From NCBI GenBank assembly GCA_022539475.1, contig VCMS01000196.1, positions 39,373 through 103,372 on the forward strand: DNA of 64,000 nucleotides. The letters run 5' to 3'. How positions within the stretch are numbered: the stretch's first letter is position 1; every line of letters starts with the position of its first letter. This DNA is from Gracilaria domingensis. Its lineage: Eukaryota; Rhodophyta; Florideophyceae; Gracilariales; Gracilariaceae. Under the pieces are notes generated by a model, which saw only the letters and a program-made list of their open reading frames with translations, had not been told where the DNA came from and searched no databases. The position numbers were made by a program, and so were the translations under genes. Shown piece by piece: positions 1 to 8,983 of this stretch.

Positions 1-2
1 TC

Positions 3-332
3 ACCCGTCCCCCGCCCCGAGAACCGGTTCAGAACCCGAACGAACTACTACCACGCTTGGGTTTTGCTAATTGTCACTCCCCGATGTCGGGAAAGAACAA
101 GGAAGCAGCCGAAGATAGCGTATACCCACAAGAATTCGTGGTAGATCGTATCGTGGAACACGAGGAAAGCCGCGAAGGGAAACTACTGTATAGAGTCCGT
201 TGGTACGGCTATCCCCCTGACGAGGACACTTGGGAGCCAATTGAACACCTCCCCAGGTCCAAGGTGATGTCGTATCATCGCCGTACTCGGACGCCATTGC
301 CTCCGACATTGGATAACGCGATGGTCGGGTAG
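3..332 (+). CDS. Ty3 pol polyprotein, C-terminal chromodomain (partial)
   Basis: Open from the left edge to a stop at 330-332; only the last ~109 codons are present. The final ~70 residues form a chromodomain: a FVVDRIVEH strand, then LLYRVRWYGYPPDEDTWEPIEHL with the aromatic and WEP positions typical of the fold, then a YHRR helix. The same block ends the pol proteins at 43271 and 62300, all finishing in a similar VG tail. In chromoviruses this module follows integrase and is thought to tether the integration complex to chromatin. Upstream sequence is P/E/N-rich linker. Intact as far as visible. Confidence 0.88.
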   Translation, partial: TRPPPREPVQNPNELLPRLGFANCHSPMSGKNKEAAEDSVYPQEFVVDRIVEHEESREGKLLYRVRWYGYPPDEDTWEPIEHLPRSKVMSYHRRTRTPLPPTLDNAMVG

Positions 333-723
333 CCCGCTTACCGGTGTGCTTTACAGTACTCATGCCGGCCGTGCGGCAAGAAGTCCGAAGAAGGATGCTC
401 AGAAGAGAAGAAGAAGAGAAAGAAGTAGGAAGAGATCCCCTGTATCATAGGAGAGATGTAGTAGAATTACCGAATTATCGGGAAACTTCCGTATTACGGA
501 GAAGTAGAAACTGCCTAAAAAGAAATGAAGACATCTGCACTATGTGGCCAGGAACTGGAAGAGAAGTGGAAGAAAACAGATCCCGTTGAGGAAGAAGGAA
601 GAAGAAGAAGCTCGTCGCCGAGAAGCATACCTCGACGAGGGTAAGGGAAAATTTGCCACTAGCTGGCTTTAATTGGAAACTATCACAAGACACTCTAAGA
701 TTGGAGGAAGACCTCATGAGGGG
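333..723 (+). other. Purine-rich spacer between pol and antisense ORF
   Basis: About 390 bases dominated by GAAGAAG/AGAAGAGA stretches (densest 376-620) with no supported coding region. A similar purine-rich spacer with AAGAGGAAG units lies at the same place in the element at the right edge (62301-62792), so it is a shared part of the element. Confidence 0.6.
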
Positions 724-1137
724 CTAACCTCCAGTGGAGGGAGCACCGCTTCCCGTGTTGGGATTTCGCGCGAAGTACTCGCTCGCCAGAGCCGCGAGCC
801 CCGCAACGGTGTTCACCCCCGGGGGGGTCGGAATGCCATGAGCCTGGAGGTCAGCACGAAGGGAAGCCACACTCCCAGCCCAATTGGCAGGCTGAGTAGT
901 GGGAGCGATCAAGGACCATCCCGCAGGGGCTTGAACGCCCTCTGTTGGGACCGCTGCCGCGTTAGGATCCGAGTTCGGAACTCTTGTCAGCTGTGCTGGC
1001 CCGGCTACGGTGGCAATCTCATCATCGTCCAACATTGGATCAGGTGCATCCGACGGAACGGCGTAATCCTCGGGGAACACGAACCCTACTGGGCGACCGA
1101 CCGGCATTTCGCGGGCCATAGCCGCCATTGCAGTCGC
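724..1137 (-). pseudogene. C-terminal part of Ty3-A antisense ORF beyond in-frame stop
   Basis: Same reading frame as the 547-aa ORF, directly after its TAA, open for a further ~137 codons. It continues the homology to the C-terminal part of the related antisense proteins: a basic GRPVGFV segment matching GHPRGFV at the homologous place, then an acidic stretch and an A/P-rich helical tail ending in a Gly/Ser-rich terminus. So this is one gene interrupted by a single stop codon, either a nonsense mutation or a readthrough position. The neighbouring frames show no disruption. Confidence 0.65.
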
Positions 1138-2781
1138 TTACTCCTCGGAGATGAACTGTCGTTCCCACGGGTCGTAGTACACCCAGACCCCGGAACGGGT
1201 GGAAATTCGCCCCGGTGATCGGTCACGGAAACGCTGTCGCCTGTCAGGCTGCCAAGCTACCGGAACTCGGTCCCAATCGACCCTATCGATGACATCCAAC
1301 AACTCTCCAACCTCTTCCTGGTTAGCCTCGGAACCCAAGGGGGTAACAAGATCAATCCTTCGAAGGAGCCACCTCAAATTTGGAGGGAGATACCACAAGC
1401 GGTAGTGATCATAGACATCCCACAGGAGGTGAACCGCGACGCGGGGAGCCCACTCGGCGAGTACCAACGACCAATAGCCCGAGTTGGGATTGTCTATCAA
1501 CCGCAAGCCGATATAGTAGATGCTCGGCGGGAGTTCAGCGAAACACCCCGCAGGGACCTCTACGCGACTCCAGCAGGATGGAAGGCCTACGTATCGGGAC
1601 GGTAAGGCATCGAAGCGCAAACGATCAACCTCCAAATTTGGATACGGAATCAGAAGTCCCCGACGGGAGCGCGCATTCCGCTCCAACCGGACCCTCCTCT
1701 CGAAATCATAGAGATCACGGTTGTGACGCCTACTCCGTGACAGGTATCGGAACTCTGCCCTCAGCAAGGGACGACTCCACAGGAGGATATCAGGATCCAC
1801 TTCACCAAAGTGATACCGATGCTCCGCTTCCCGAAACTCCGCCAACGCGTTGCCATATGAAACCTCCCCGTAGGTACGGTAGTGCGACACGTCGAAGTCT
1901 AATTCTGCCGGAATCGGATGATCATATTGCAACCTTCCAACCGTGGAATAAGCCAGACGAGCCATCTTCCCACGCGCTTGGTCAAGAGACTCTCCACGTT
2001 CACATCCGAGCAAGTGAGGTTCCACCGCAATGTGGGTTCGCCACTCGCGGGAGCGTACTGCATCTCGGGGGATCCCACCTGGGAGCATTCCGTTCACGGC
2101 GTAAGAATCGATGAGAGCCTCATCGGCAACCGCTGTCGGGTGGAACCACGGCGCGCGGGAGAAGATAAGGCCCTCGCGGCGTATATCCCGATTCACGAGG
2201 GACTCACGACTAATCCACCCACTGGGGTTCACCGTCAACGGGACAGCTTGTTCAGCATTCCAAGCAATGGCGTTAGTATCGAAAGCCTGCTGTGAAGGAG
2301 CAACTGGAGGAGCCGGAGGCATCGGAAGAGGAGCACTCGGATGGGGGTACGCCTCGTAGAAGCTGAAAGGAGCTACCGCTTGTGGGACCGGAGCTTGCGC
2401 CTGAGAAGGGAAGAACCCGAGATGGTTGTACCCCGCGTAGGGTTGATTGAACGGACCACCGTACGGATTCCCTTGAGGGAGAGGAGCTGACTGAAACCCA
2501 CCAAAGTATTGGGAGGGGCCTTGAGGAAGATGTCCTTGTAGCGACGCACTACCCGGGGGCACCTCAGACGCCGCTTGCGGAGCTGACGACGAGTTCCCCG
2601 GGAGCGGGTTGGTATGGAACGGGTTCGGATTCATTCCTGTCGAAGGAGAAGAAGGATCAGTAGGCACTGGTAGCGAACGCCGAGGTATCGGAGAAGAAGG
2701 AGGAGTTATATCCGAAGTCGGAGGCGAAAGCCGCTTGTGTGGAAGAACCAAGTGGTCGGTAGAACCCTGAGGGGACGTCAT
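1138..2781 (-). CDS. Antisense ORF protein of Ty3-A (547 aa)
   Basis: Lies antisense to pol, between pol and the 3' LTR. I do not recognise a known domain. The first ~190 residues are low-complexity Pro/Ser/Gly/Tyr-rich; from ~190 on the protein is globular and aligns by eye with the product of 40983-42782: shared blocks include DSYAV.G.LPGG, the MAR.GY segment, a YRT.GEV.YG segment, LRAEFR.L, and P.C..VEVP.GC..ELPP..YIG. A YYDPW motif comes just before the stop. The start at 2781 overlaps a TATA-like sequence, so the next in-frame Met (2634) may be the real start. The frame ends at a TAA (1138-1140) where the two homologues read on, so this copy may be truncated. Confidence 0.75.
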   Translation of the reverse strand: MTSPQGSTDHLVLPHKRLSPPTSDITPPSSPIPRRSLPVPTDPSSPSTGMNPNPFHTNPLPGNSSSAPQAASEVPPGSASLQGHLPQGPSQYFGGFQSAPLPQGNPYGGPFNQPYAGYNHLGFFPSQAQAPVPQAVAPFSFYEAYPHPSAPLPMPPAPPVAPSQQAFDTNAIAWNAEQAVPLTVNPSGWISRESLVNRDIRREGLIFSRAPWFHPTAVADEALIDSYAVNGMLPGGIPRDAVRSREWRTHIAVEPHLLGCERGESLDQARGKMARLAYSTVGRLQYDHPIPAELDFDVSHYRTYGEVSYGNALAEFREAEHRYHFGEVDPDILLWSRPLLRAEFRYLSRSRRHNRDLYDFERRVRLERNARSRRGLLIPYPNLEVDRLRFDALPSRYVGLPSCWSRVEVPAGCFAELPPSIYYIGLRLIDNPNSGYWSLVLAEWAPRVAVHLLWDVYDHYRLWYLPPNLRWLLRRIDLVTPLGSEANQEEVGELLDVIDRVDWDRVPVAWQPDRRQRFRDRSPGRISTRSGVWVYYDPWERQFISEE

Positions 2782-2788
2782 ATTTATA
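2781..2788 (-). promoter_or_regulatory. TATA-like box for the antisense ORF
   Basis: On the minus strand this reads TATAAATA, 69 bases inside the LTR edge. The complete element has TATATAAG at the equivalent place (40990-40997), 61 bases from its LTR edge. The conserved position suggests a core promoter for antisense transcription rather than a coding feature. Confidence 0.4.
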
Positions 2789-2810
2789 CTCCCGATGTCG
2801 GTACTTCGCC

Positions 2811-2840
2811 GTCGCGCTCGCGCTCGCGCTCGCGCTCGAA
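2811..2840. repeat. CGCTCG simple repeat
   Basis: Short run of CGCTCG/GCTCGC hexamers between the TATA-like box and the polypurine tract. Likely a simple-sequence expansion inside the element. Confidence 0.6.
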
Positions 2841-2856
2841 CCTAAGGAGGGGGAGA
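2841..2856 (+). promoter_or_regulatory. Polypurine tract of Ty3-A
   Basis: CCTAAGGAGGGGGAGA abuts the LTR start TGTGG. This is the expected primer site for plus-strand DNA synthesis. Near-identical tracts occur inside pol of the related element at 57753 and 60906. Confidence 0.85.
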
Positions 2857-4273
2857 TGTGGAGCAACAGCTTTCTGCTATCGGATGCATCACGGTTCTCA
2901 TAATGAGATGGTACCGATGGCCGGTGACGTGGCTAAGTTATGAAAGCTCCCTTTAATTTTGGGTATTTTTGGGATGGTTTGGTTGGACCCTTAATAGGTG
3001 GACCCTGCATGGGAAGTGCATAGTAGGTGTGATAGTAGGCCACGTGGTGGAGCTGGCTAGTTAGATATTTGTGCCACGCCCGTTGGAGAGCACCCTGCAC
3101 CCTGACAGTGGTTCGTCCACGTGTATGACCCTCGGGAGGTGTGCATCGTAGATACCGTAGTAGTAATAGTATATATGCTCGGGTGATCTCACCCTGGAGC
3201 CTCTAAGTAAATGGACAACTGAGTCGCGTCCTGTTGAGGATCGGGCTATAGTAGACAGCGGCCTACGTAGGTTTACCACTCCCCTCGGAGAGTAATCACG
3301 ATTGGTTTCGGCGCTACTACCCCTCAGGGTCACTTAGGAAGCTTGCATCTTGCCATCTCTGGAATCTTTGATATCTACCGTTTTATCGGTTCATTGTTGT
3401 TGTCATTGTATTTTGTTGTTTACTTTCGTGACTGTTGTTGTCACGCGTTCACCTGGTTCAGGTATTGCTTCCGCCCCAGTATTGGGTATATTTTTGGCAT
3501 GCCTTTGTGCGTCGCTCCGCTATCGGACCTGTTCCCGCCGGTTGGCACGGTCCGTAGATTCGCTCCGGTGGGTTGCACCGTGAGCTTTCCCACTTTGACA
3601 CGGTTCCCTTTTTCTCCATCTCTCCAGGTTCGGATCACACTTCACCTCTGGATCTACACCGTTCTTTGCATCTCACCTGTGTAGGTATATCCAGTCACCG
3701 TCTCCGGTCTTACACCCGGCTTGTCTCGCGACTCGAGCACGGACAGAGGGTTCTACCGCTGTTTCTATCCCATCCAGGGAGTAGGACTCGGACATCCTAA
3801 TGGAGATTCCCCATCGCGCCCAGCGCAGAGTTTTGCTCTACACCCTCGGGTTAATTCCGTCTTCGGACACCTTTCATTGTGGAGATACCTGCTTAACCAC
3901 AAGTGGTAGAACTACCAACTCTGTATAGAGATCTTTGCCGCGTGGGCTGAATACAGGTCTCCGTCATCCGCCGCCGGGTCTGTTGCCGCTTTCCGCACGC
4001 CTCGTGGGTGGTTTCCTTTGGTTTTTATCTCTTTTCCCCCTTTTTTGCTTAAGGTTTCCACTGCTCACTGGTACTGCCCACCACTGTGGTCTCCGTTTCC
4101 GGATCTTCACCTAGCCTGTTCCCCGTCAACCTCCGAGGTATATCCCGAGGCACGGGCAGTCTTACACCCGCCATTCTCCGTGCACGGAGGGCTCATTCTC
4201 TGGCTCTACGTCCCCTAGGGAGCAAGGACTCGAACTTCTTGAGTGTCTGTCCCGTCCCCGGGTTTGCACTACA
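2857..4273 (+). repeat. 3' LTR of Ty3-A (1417 bp)
   Basis: Starts TGTGGAGC right after the polypurine tract and ends GGGTTTGCACTACA. The end resembles GGGTTTTGCACCACA and GGGTTTTGCACAACA, the 3' ends of the other two LTRs in the window. It is longer than the 856-bp LTR of the complete element. Short frames inside it are not supported as genes. Confidence 0.8.
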
Positions 4274-5173
4274 AATTAATGCGATTCCATCGAATCCTCC
4301 CCTCTCCTGGCGCCATCATCAACATCTGGCAAGCCTCCGCGCGCCCTTCTCTTCCTTCTTCTAAGTGCAGCGCGCTCTTTTCCTTCTTATAAGTGCAACG
4401 CGCTCGTCGTCGCCGTCCTCGTTTACAAAAGGGACGGCTTTGGCGTTCACTCCGCTTGCGCACTGCGCAGCGCAACATCGTACAAGAGATTTTGAGCGCT
4501 CGATTCCGGCCATTCCTGAGTCGCCGCGCTTGAGGCCGCACCCTATCAGAGGCCGGTGAACCTCGAGCTTGGCTTCTGTCGCATGCCCTGCACGATCTTA
4601 GGATCGGCGGAGCGTGGACTACCAGACTGACAACGGCAGAAGAACACCCTCAGTGGCTTCGGTCGTTATGCGCTCTACGTCTTGTTTTGACACCGAAGTT
4701 CATTATAACGAGCGACCGCCGGCCGCTGTATCGTGGAAAGTTTGGGTTGTCTCAGCGCAGCACGGCGCATTCATAGAGATTTCGGGGATGTTTTCGCACA
4801 GTGCGAACCCCTTCCGCCGAAACGGGGGATTGTAGGACTCCACTTACTGCACTAGATTTGTGCGCGCTTTACTCCACCTCCAGTTAGCCCCGCTGCCCCG
4901 AATTTCCGAGCTCAAGCAGCTCGGAAGCACCTTCAGCGGTGCCAAGGAGCCCTCGGCGCTCTGCGCGCTCAAAGAGCACCAGAATAAACAAGGGCCAGTT
5001 GTGACTCCCGCAGCGACCGGCCCGGGGATCCACGACGAGCAGGACAGAAACTCTGCTCCATTGTGGCGTGCTTTCGCTCCCCGTTGTTCTTGTCTTCGCC
5101 AGCCTTTTCTTGCGGTTTTCCGCTCCACCCAACGAGTCCTGCGAGCACTGTGCTTCTGATGTAGGCAGCTCCA
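4274..5173. other. Intergenic, nothing recognised
   Basis: Non-LTR flank of Ty3-A. Overlapping short frames on both strands have no recognisable domain. A diverged short direct repeat containing GTGCAGCGCGCTC / GTGCAACGCGCTC lies near 4363-4404. Confidence 0.5.
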
Positions 5174-5668
5174 GTAGGGCCTACGGTGTTTCGGTTCCTT
5201 TTTCCAATCTGGCGCCAACAGAGATACGCTCTGCGTAATCGAATGGTTGTCGTTGCCGCTCGTGGGCCGCTGACGTCAGCCCCGGATCTGCTCGCCTTCG
5301 CGCCAAAAGCGCGCGTCGTAAATGGATTTGAGAGCCTTTCTCTCAGTCTTTCGCATCTCACTCGCACAATTTGTCTTACCCGTGGCTACGTGTACACTAC
5401 GTCGTATCTGTCGAATCGCCAGCACGCTTCGTATCAGTAGACAGTAGAAAGACTGTCGAGTACTACACGTACAAAGCACTGCAGCATCTGCGCCGTGGGC
5501 ACTGTCAGCACAACGGAAGTTCAAATATCTTCTTGCTGCATCTGCTTATCTTAGCTTGGCAATTCTATTCCTTTGGCTAAGCTTTTTGCAACCAGACAAT
5601 GTTGTCAACAAGATTTTTCAGCTGAGGACATCATCCCACCCAAGCCCTGCCCTGACCTGCGGTCGCTG
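5174..5668 (+). repeat. Dispersed repeat R1, copy A (left part)
   Basis: Starts GTAGGGCCTACGGTGTT and matches 26553-27037 at high identity with small indels. It is cut at 5668 by the foldback element. No open frame is conserved between copies, so it looks non-coding. Which class of element R1 is I cannot tell; no clear terminal inverted repeats are visible. Confidence 0.8.
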
Positions 5669-6245
5669 TGTGGCTATGTGTACATTTGTACACGCGCGGG
5701 ATGCTCGCAGTTCGCGTAAGATTGACCGATCTCCCGCTGCTCGAGAGCTCACGAGGAGCTCAGAGGGCGGGAGAACGGGGACTAAAATAAAGGAGACGGC
5801 GTCTGACCCCGCCCGGAGGAGGCGGAGGGGACCAGACGGAGGAACAGACTTCTTCCCTGCTCCTTTTGCCATTCCGAGGACCGAGAAGACGACAGCGTAG
5901 CTATCCGCAACGTTTGCTTAGCACGCGCCTCATACTGCCTTGTACCATAGTTATGGACCCAGTATGGTTCACGGCAGTATGAGGCGCGTGCTAAACAAAC
6001 GTTGCGGAGAGCTACGTTGTCGTCTTTTCGGTCCTCGGAATGGCAAACAGAGCAGGGAAGAAGTCGGTTCCCCCGTCTGGTCCCCTCCGCCTCCTCCGGG
6101 CGGGGTCAGACGCCGTCTCGTTTATTTTAGTCCCCGTTCTCCCGCCCTCTGAGCTCCTCGTGAGCTCTCGAGCAGCGGGAGATCGATCAATCTTACGCGA
6201 ACTGCGAGCAGCCTGCGCGTGTACAATTGTACACATAGCCATACA
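5669..6245. mobile_element. Foldback element, two ~270-bp arms
   Basis: Arms 5669-5940 and 5973-6245 are near-perfect inverted copies around a ~32-base centre. The outer ends read TGTGGCTATGTGTAC and its complement. The left flank is CGCTG; a second, half copy at 13820-14103 is followed by CGCTG at the same place in R1, suggesting a 5-bp target duplication. No coding capacity. It is probably a non-autonomous DNA element able to form a long hairpin RNA. Confidence 0.85.
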
Positions 6246-6839
6246 CCCCCCGCTTGCACCGTACTCGTTTCTCTCCATGATGATGGAGCCATGCACTCCA
6301 AGGGTTGCGGTGCGGGATCACCAAAAGGACGAAATCCGAAGCGGTATAGCAATCGAGCAACCAATAACAGAGCGGTAGTGCTAGCAAGGTAAGACACTCA
6401 TCGCAGTCCTTAAGATAGCGCGGACAATAACAAATTATCTGAACAATAAAGAAACCTTGTCGATCCATGTCACAAAGTTTTCTCGCCAAAAACAAAGAAC
6501 ACAGAGCGGCAGAGACACCAATATGTATCCAGTACATAACCAGGCACCACGATATAACTTAAACCAGTAGGTTCCAGCCAGGATGAAAATGTCATCGGCA
6601 CCGAACGAACGACATCATCATGACGCGTTGCAAGCTTAAATATTTCACCCTGCGCTGGCGGATCCCAAGTACATAAGCACAGCTTACAGTTCCTGCTGGA
6701 TCCAAGTCCTTCGTAGACTAGCCCCACCAGCCGAAACGCAAGATCACTGACGATCTGTATATCGTCGACAAGAACAAAGCAGTAGAGGGCAGGGCGCGGC
6801 TCAGCCGTGTCCTAGCACTCTCACACGCATACGCTACGC
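6246..6839. other. Intergenic, nothing recognised
   Basis: About 600 bases between the foldback element and the next ORF; no supported gene, RNA or repeat seen. Confidence 0.4.
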
Positions 6840-7862
6840 GTGTCTTGGTTCGAAGTGGGTCTTTTCAGGCAGCTTCACGTCACGATGAGAGTTGCCACCA
6901 GCGCCGACGGGGGACACAAGTCTGGGCTGCAAGAAGTGGTGCCTAGCGCGAAACATTCGACGTGGCGTTGTAGCTCAGCACCCCGCGGTGCGCATGTACA
7001 GATTGACATGCGTCGGGAAGCAGTGGTCAGGGACCCGCGGCGCATTGATAAATCAGTTCTGAAACGGGGCATGATTCGTAACCGTGCTTCAACGCAACTT
7101 CCAGATTTTAGATCTCTCTGGATCCTGTCTTCGACAACGAGCGAAAACAAAAGAAAACGGCTTGCAACGCAAATAGTCTGTACTGTACCAACTAAGAAGG
7201 CAAAAACAGCGGGTAGTTCTGAGGCAGATGCTGCGAATCAACAGCATTCCGAAAACACCATTACTCAAAGCCGTTATCCTCGGCGTGTGCGCAAAACACG
7301 GTACTTCTTTGTTTGTCAGCCCACCGCAAGCACTCAGCCTGAGGACGGAAGGCTTCACGAGGACGATGTGAGTGCTCCCCAATCTGCATCTCTAAGAAAT
7401 GATACGCTAGGAAGCGGCTCTGAGCAGGAATGGGACTTCACTAGTGTAGTTTCCATCACTCGAAACGCAGAAGCAGCGGATGAACTGTATCAAGTAGAAT
7501 ACCTTTCTGGGGAAATTAGGTCGCTACCACCGGCTGATTGTTTCGCACTTGTAGGGGAAACATTATTTGAATGGTGCAAAAAACGGCCGGGAGCGAAAGC
7601 AGATCACACTGTAGCGCTGCGCTACGGTCTGTATGAATGTAATACCGGGACCATATGGTCCAGAGACGAAGTTATGTTCGTGGCCAATACCTTTTTTTCA
7701 CCAGAGCAATACGGCGTCAGGATCTTAGAGAGTCCAGCGCACTACGCAAGGAATCACGACGAGCCACATTGGGGCTGGAGTTGTGTGACCTTAAACAGCA
7801 TTGAGGGCCCAGGGCTCTGTCCAGCACTAGTGGCAGAGCCAATACCCAGGGAAACACTTTGA
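6840..7862 (+). CDS. Hypothetical protein with chromo-like segment (340 aa)
   Basis: I do not recognise the family. The N-terminal half is basic, with a clustered KRKRL/KKAK region (~residues 103-123) suggesting nuclear location. Residues ~200-250 (DFTSVVSITRN, then ELYQVEYLSGE, then LFEWCKKR) have the strand-strand-helix pattern of a chromo or tudor-like domain but lack the WEP motif. The first codon may be TTG or GTG-like; a later ATG (6884) is also possible. The frame stops where GATATC-rich DNA begins. The frame at 8276 on the same strand could be the rest of one disrupted gene. Composition is balanced, unlike the shadow frames nearby. Confidence 0.5.
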   Translation: MSWFEVGLFRQLHVTMRVATSADGGHKSGLQEVVPSAKHSTWRCSSAPRGAHVQIDMRREAVVRDPRRIDKSVLKRGMIRNRASTQLPDFRSLWILSSTTSENKRKRLATQIVCTVPTKKAKTAGSSEADAANQQHSENTITQSRYPRRVRKTRYFFVCQPTASTQPEDGRLHEDDVSAPQSASLRNDTLGSGSEQEWDFTSVVSITRNAEAADELYQVEYLSGEIRSLPPADCFALVGETLFEWCKKRPGAKADHTVALRYGLYECNTGTIWSRDEVMFVANTFFSPEQYGVRILESPAHYARNHDEPHWGWSCVTLNSIEGPGLCPALVAEPIPRETL

Positions 7863-8245
7863 TATCCGCTTGATATTCCTTAGATATGCTTTGGATATCC
7901 ATCTGATTTTCGAGGTTGGATATACTGCCGATGTACATAGAAGACAGGACATTGCTCACAATATCCATACCAATGATATTCGTCTGATTTCTGGATGTCC
8001 GAATGATGTCCGAGCAATTCCAAGAGAAGCAACTTTGGTTTTCGAAATCATTCGTCATATCTACTGTTCTATCTTTCAAAGTAGTTGATGCATGTCTCAA
8101 GGGCATCAAAAGAGTATCATTTCGTACATCATCTGTCATATCTACTTGATATCACAGGGATATCATGGATATACGTAAGATATCCAGATGATATCCGAAA
8201 GACATCCGGATTTCAAATCTACGGGGTATCATTCCAGCATCTGTA
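7860..8245. repeat. GATATCC-rich degenerate repeat block
   Basis: Dense occurrences of GATATCC/GGATATC and relatives such as GATATCCGCTTGATATTCC near the left edge and GATATCCAGATGATATCC near the right. It is AT-rich and non-coding and separates two open frames on the same strand. It may be an inserted satellite-like block or a MITE remnant. Confidence 0.6.
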
Positions 8246-8275
8246 TACTTCTCTGGGATATGGGAGGGCCCAGTT

Positions 8276-8938
8276 ATGTGTGAAGTGCATAGAGTTGGTA
8301 ATCGTGTCTCGCTCATTCCCCAGCAAAGCGTCTCTGAAATTGATGCTTTGGACCGTTACTGTGTGGCTCATCCACAAGTTCCAGTAAGAGTCTCGTGTCC
8401 GGGTCGGACCCCTCATTTAAAAGGCACCAAAAAGTACCAGATCAATGATTCTCGCATGATGGTGTCCAGTACGGATGACTTCTGTATGCATGCCTCACTA
8501 ATCAATGCCACAGAACGAGTAACGGGCGCACGGTTCACAAAGTGCACCTTACTATCATCAGAACTTCCTGCATTATTAAGCTTCACAGATATGGCACGAT
8601 GGTTGCAAGACAAGGCAGGCAACATGAAGCTAAATCGTGTGAAGATACCAAAATCAGAACCAAGCCGACTTCGATGGTTGGCAACGCGGTGTGCCGGAGT
8701 ATACTTGGTACGCTTGAGAAAGAGAAATGTGGACCACGTATTATGCGTCGATGCAAACACCTGTGAAGTTCTAGATGCCGTGGAGCCATGCCCACTTGAG
8801 CTTTCTTACTTGTTCCTGTGTGCATGTTTGGGTGATATGGGTGAGGGTGTAAATGTAATGGAGCTGCGCGAGCTGGTCTTCTTCCGTCGCTCAAAGGGAA
8901 CCTTCTTGCATAAGGCGAGTGTCCCCGAGAGTACTTAA
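8276..8938 (+). CDS. Hypothetical protein with papain-like Cys/His pattern (220 aa)
   Basis: Not recognised as a named family. Residues ~65-80 contain DDFCMHASLINA, a Cys followed by a helix ending in Asn-Ala, and residues ~150-165 contain VDHVLCVDA, a His strand followed by Asp. That order resembles papain-fold cysteine peptidases encoded by many mobile elements and viruses. The N-terminal ~60 residues are less well defined, so translation may start at an internal Met. It lies downstream of the chromo-like ORF and just upstream of, and convergent with, the Copia remnant. The function is inference from motif order only. Confidence 0.45.
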   Translation: MCEVHRVGNRVSLIPQQSVSEIDALDRYCVAHPQVPVRVSCPGRTPHLKGTKKYQINDSRMMVSSTDDFCMHASLINATERVTGARFTKCTLLSSELPALLSFTDMARWLQDKAGNMKLNRVKIPKSEPSRLRWLATRCAGVYLVRLRKRNVDHVLCVDANTCEVLDAVEPCPLELSYLFLCACLGDMGEGVNVMELRELVFFRRSKGTFLHKASVPEST

Positions 8939-8983
8939 ACAGTTTACCTCTCAAATCTTGAGTCTACGAAAGCATTTATCGGC

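Larger units (their letters stand above)
1..4273 (+). mobile_element. Ty3/gypsy chromovirus Ty3-A, 3' part
   Basis: Right-hand part of an LTR retrotransposon cut by the window edge. In order it shows the chromodomain end of pol, a purine-rich spacer, an antisense ORF, a polypurine tract and the 3' LTR. The order matches the complete element at 40074-51822, and the chromodomain and antisense protein are clearly homologous to those of that element and of the one beginning near 53607. The left end, and so the target-site duplication, lie outside the window. Confidence 0.9.

Noticed and set aside
5556-6378. Several ~90-115 codon frames in the foldback arms
   Set aside because: The same peptide appears in mirror orientation from both arms; a product of the inverted repeat, not a gene.
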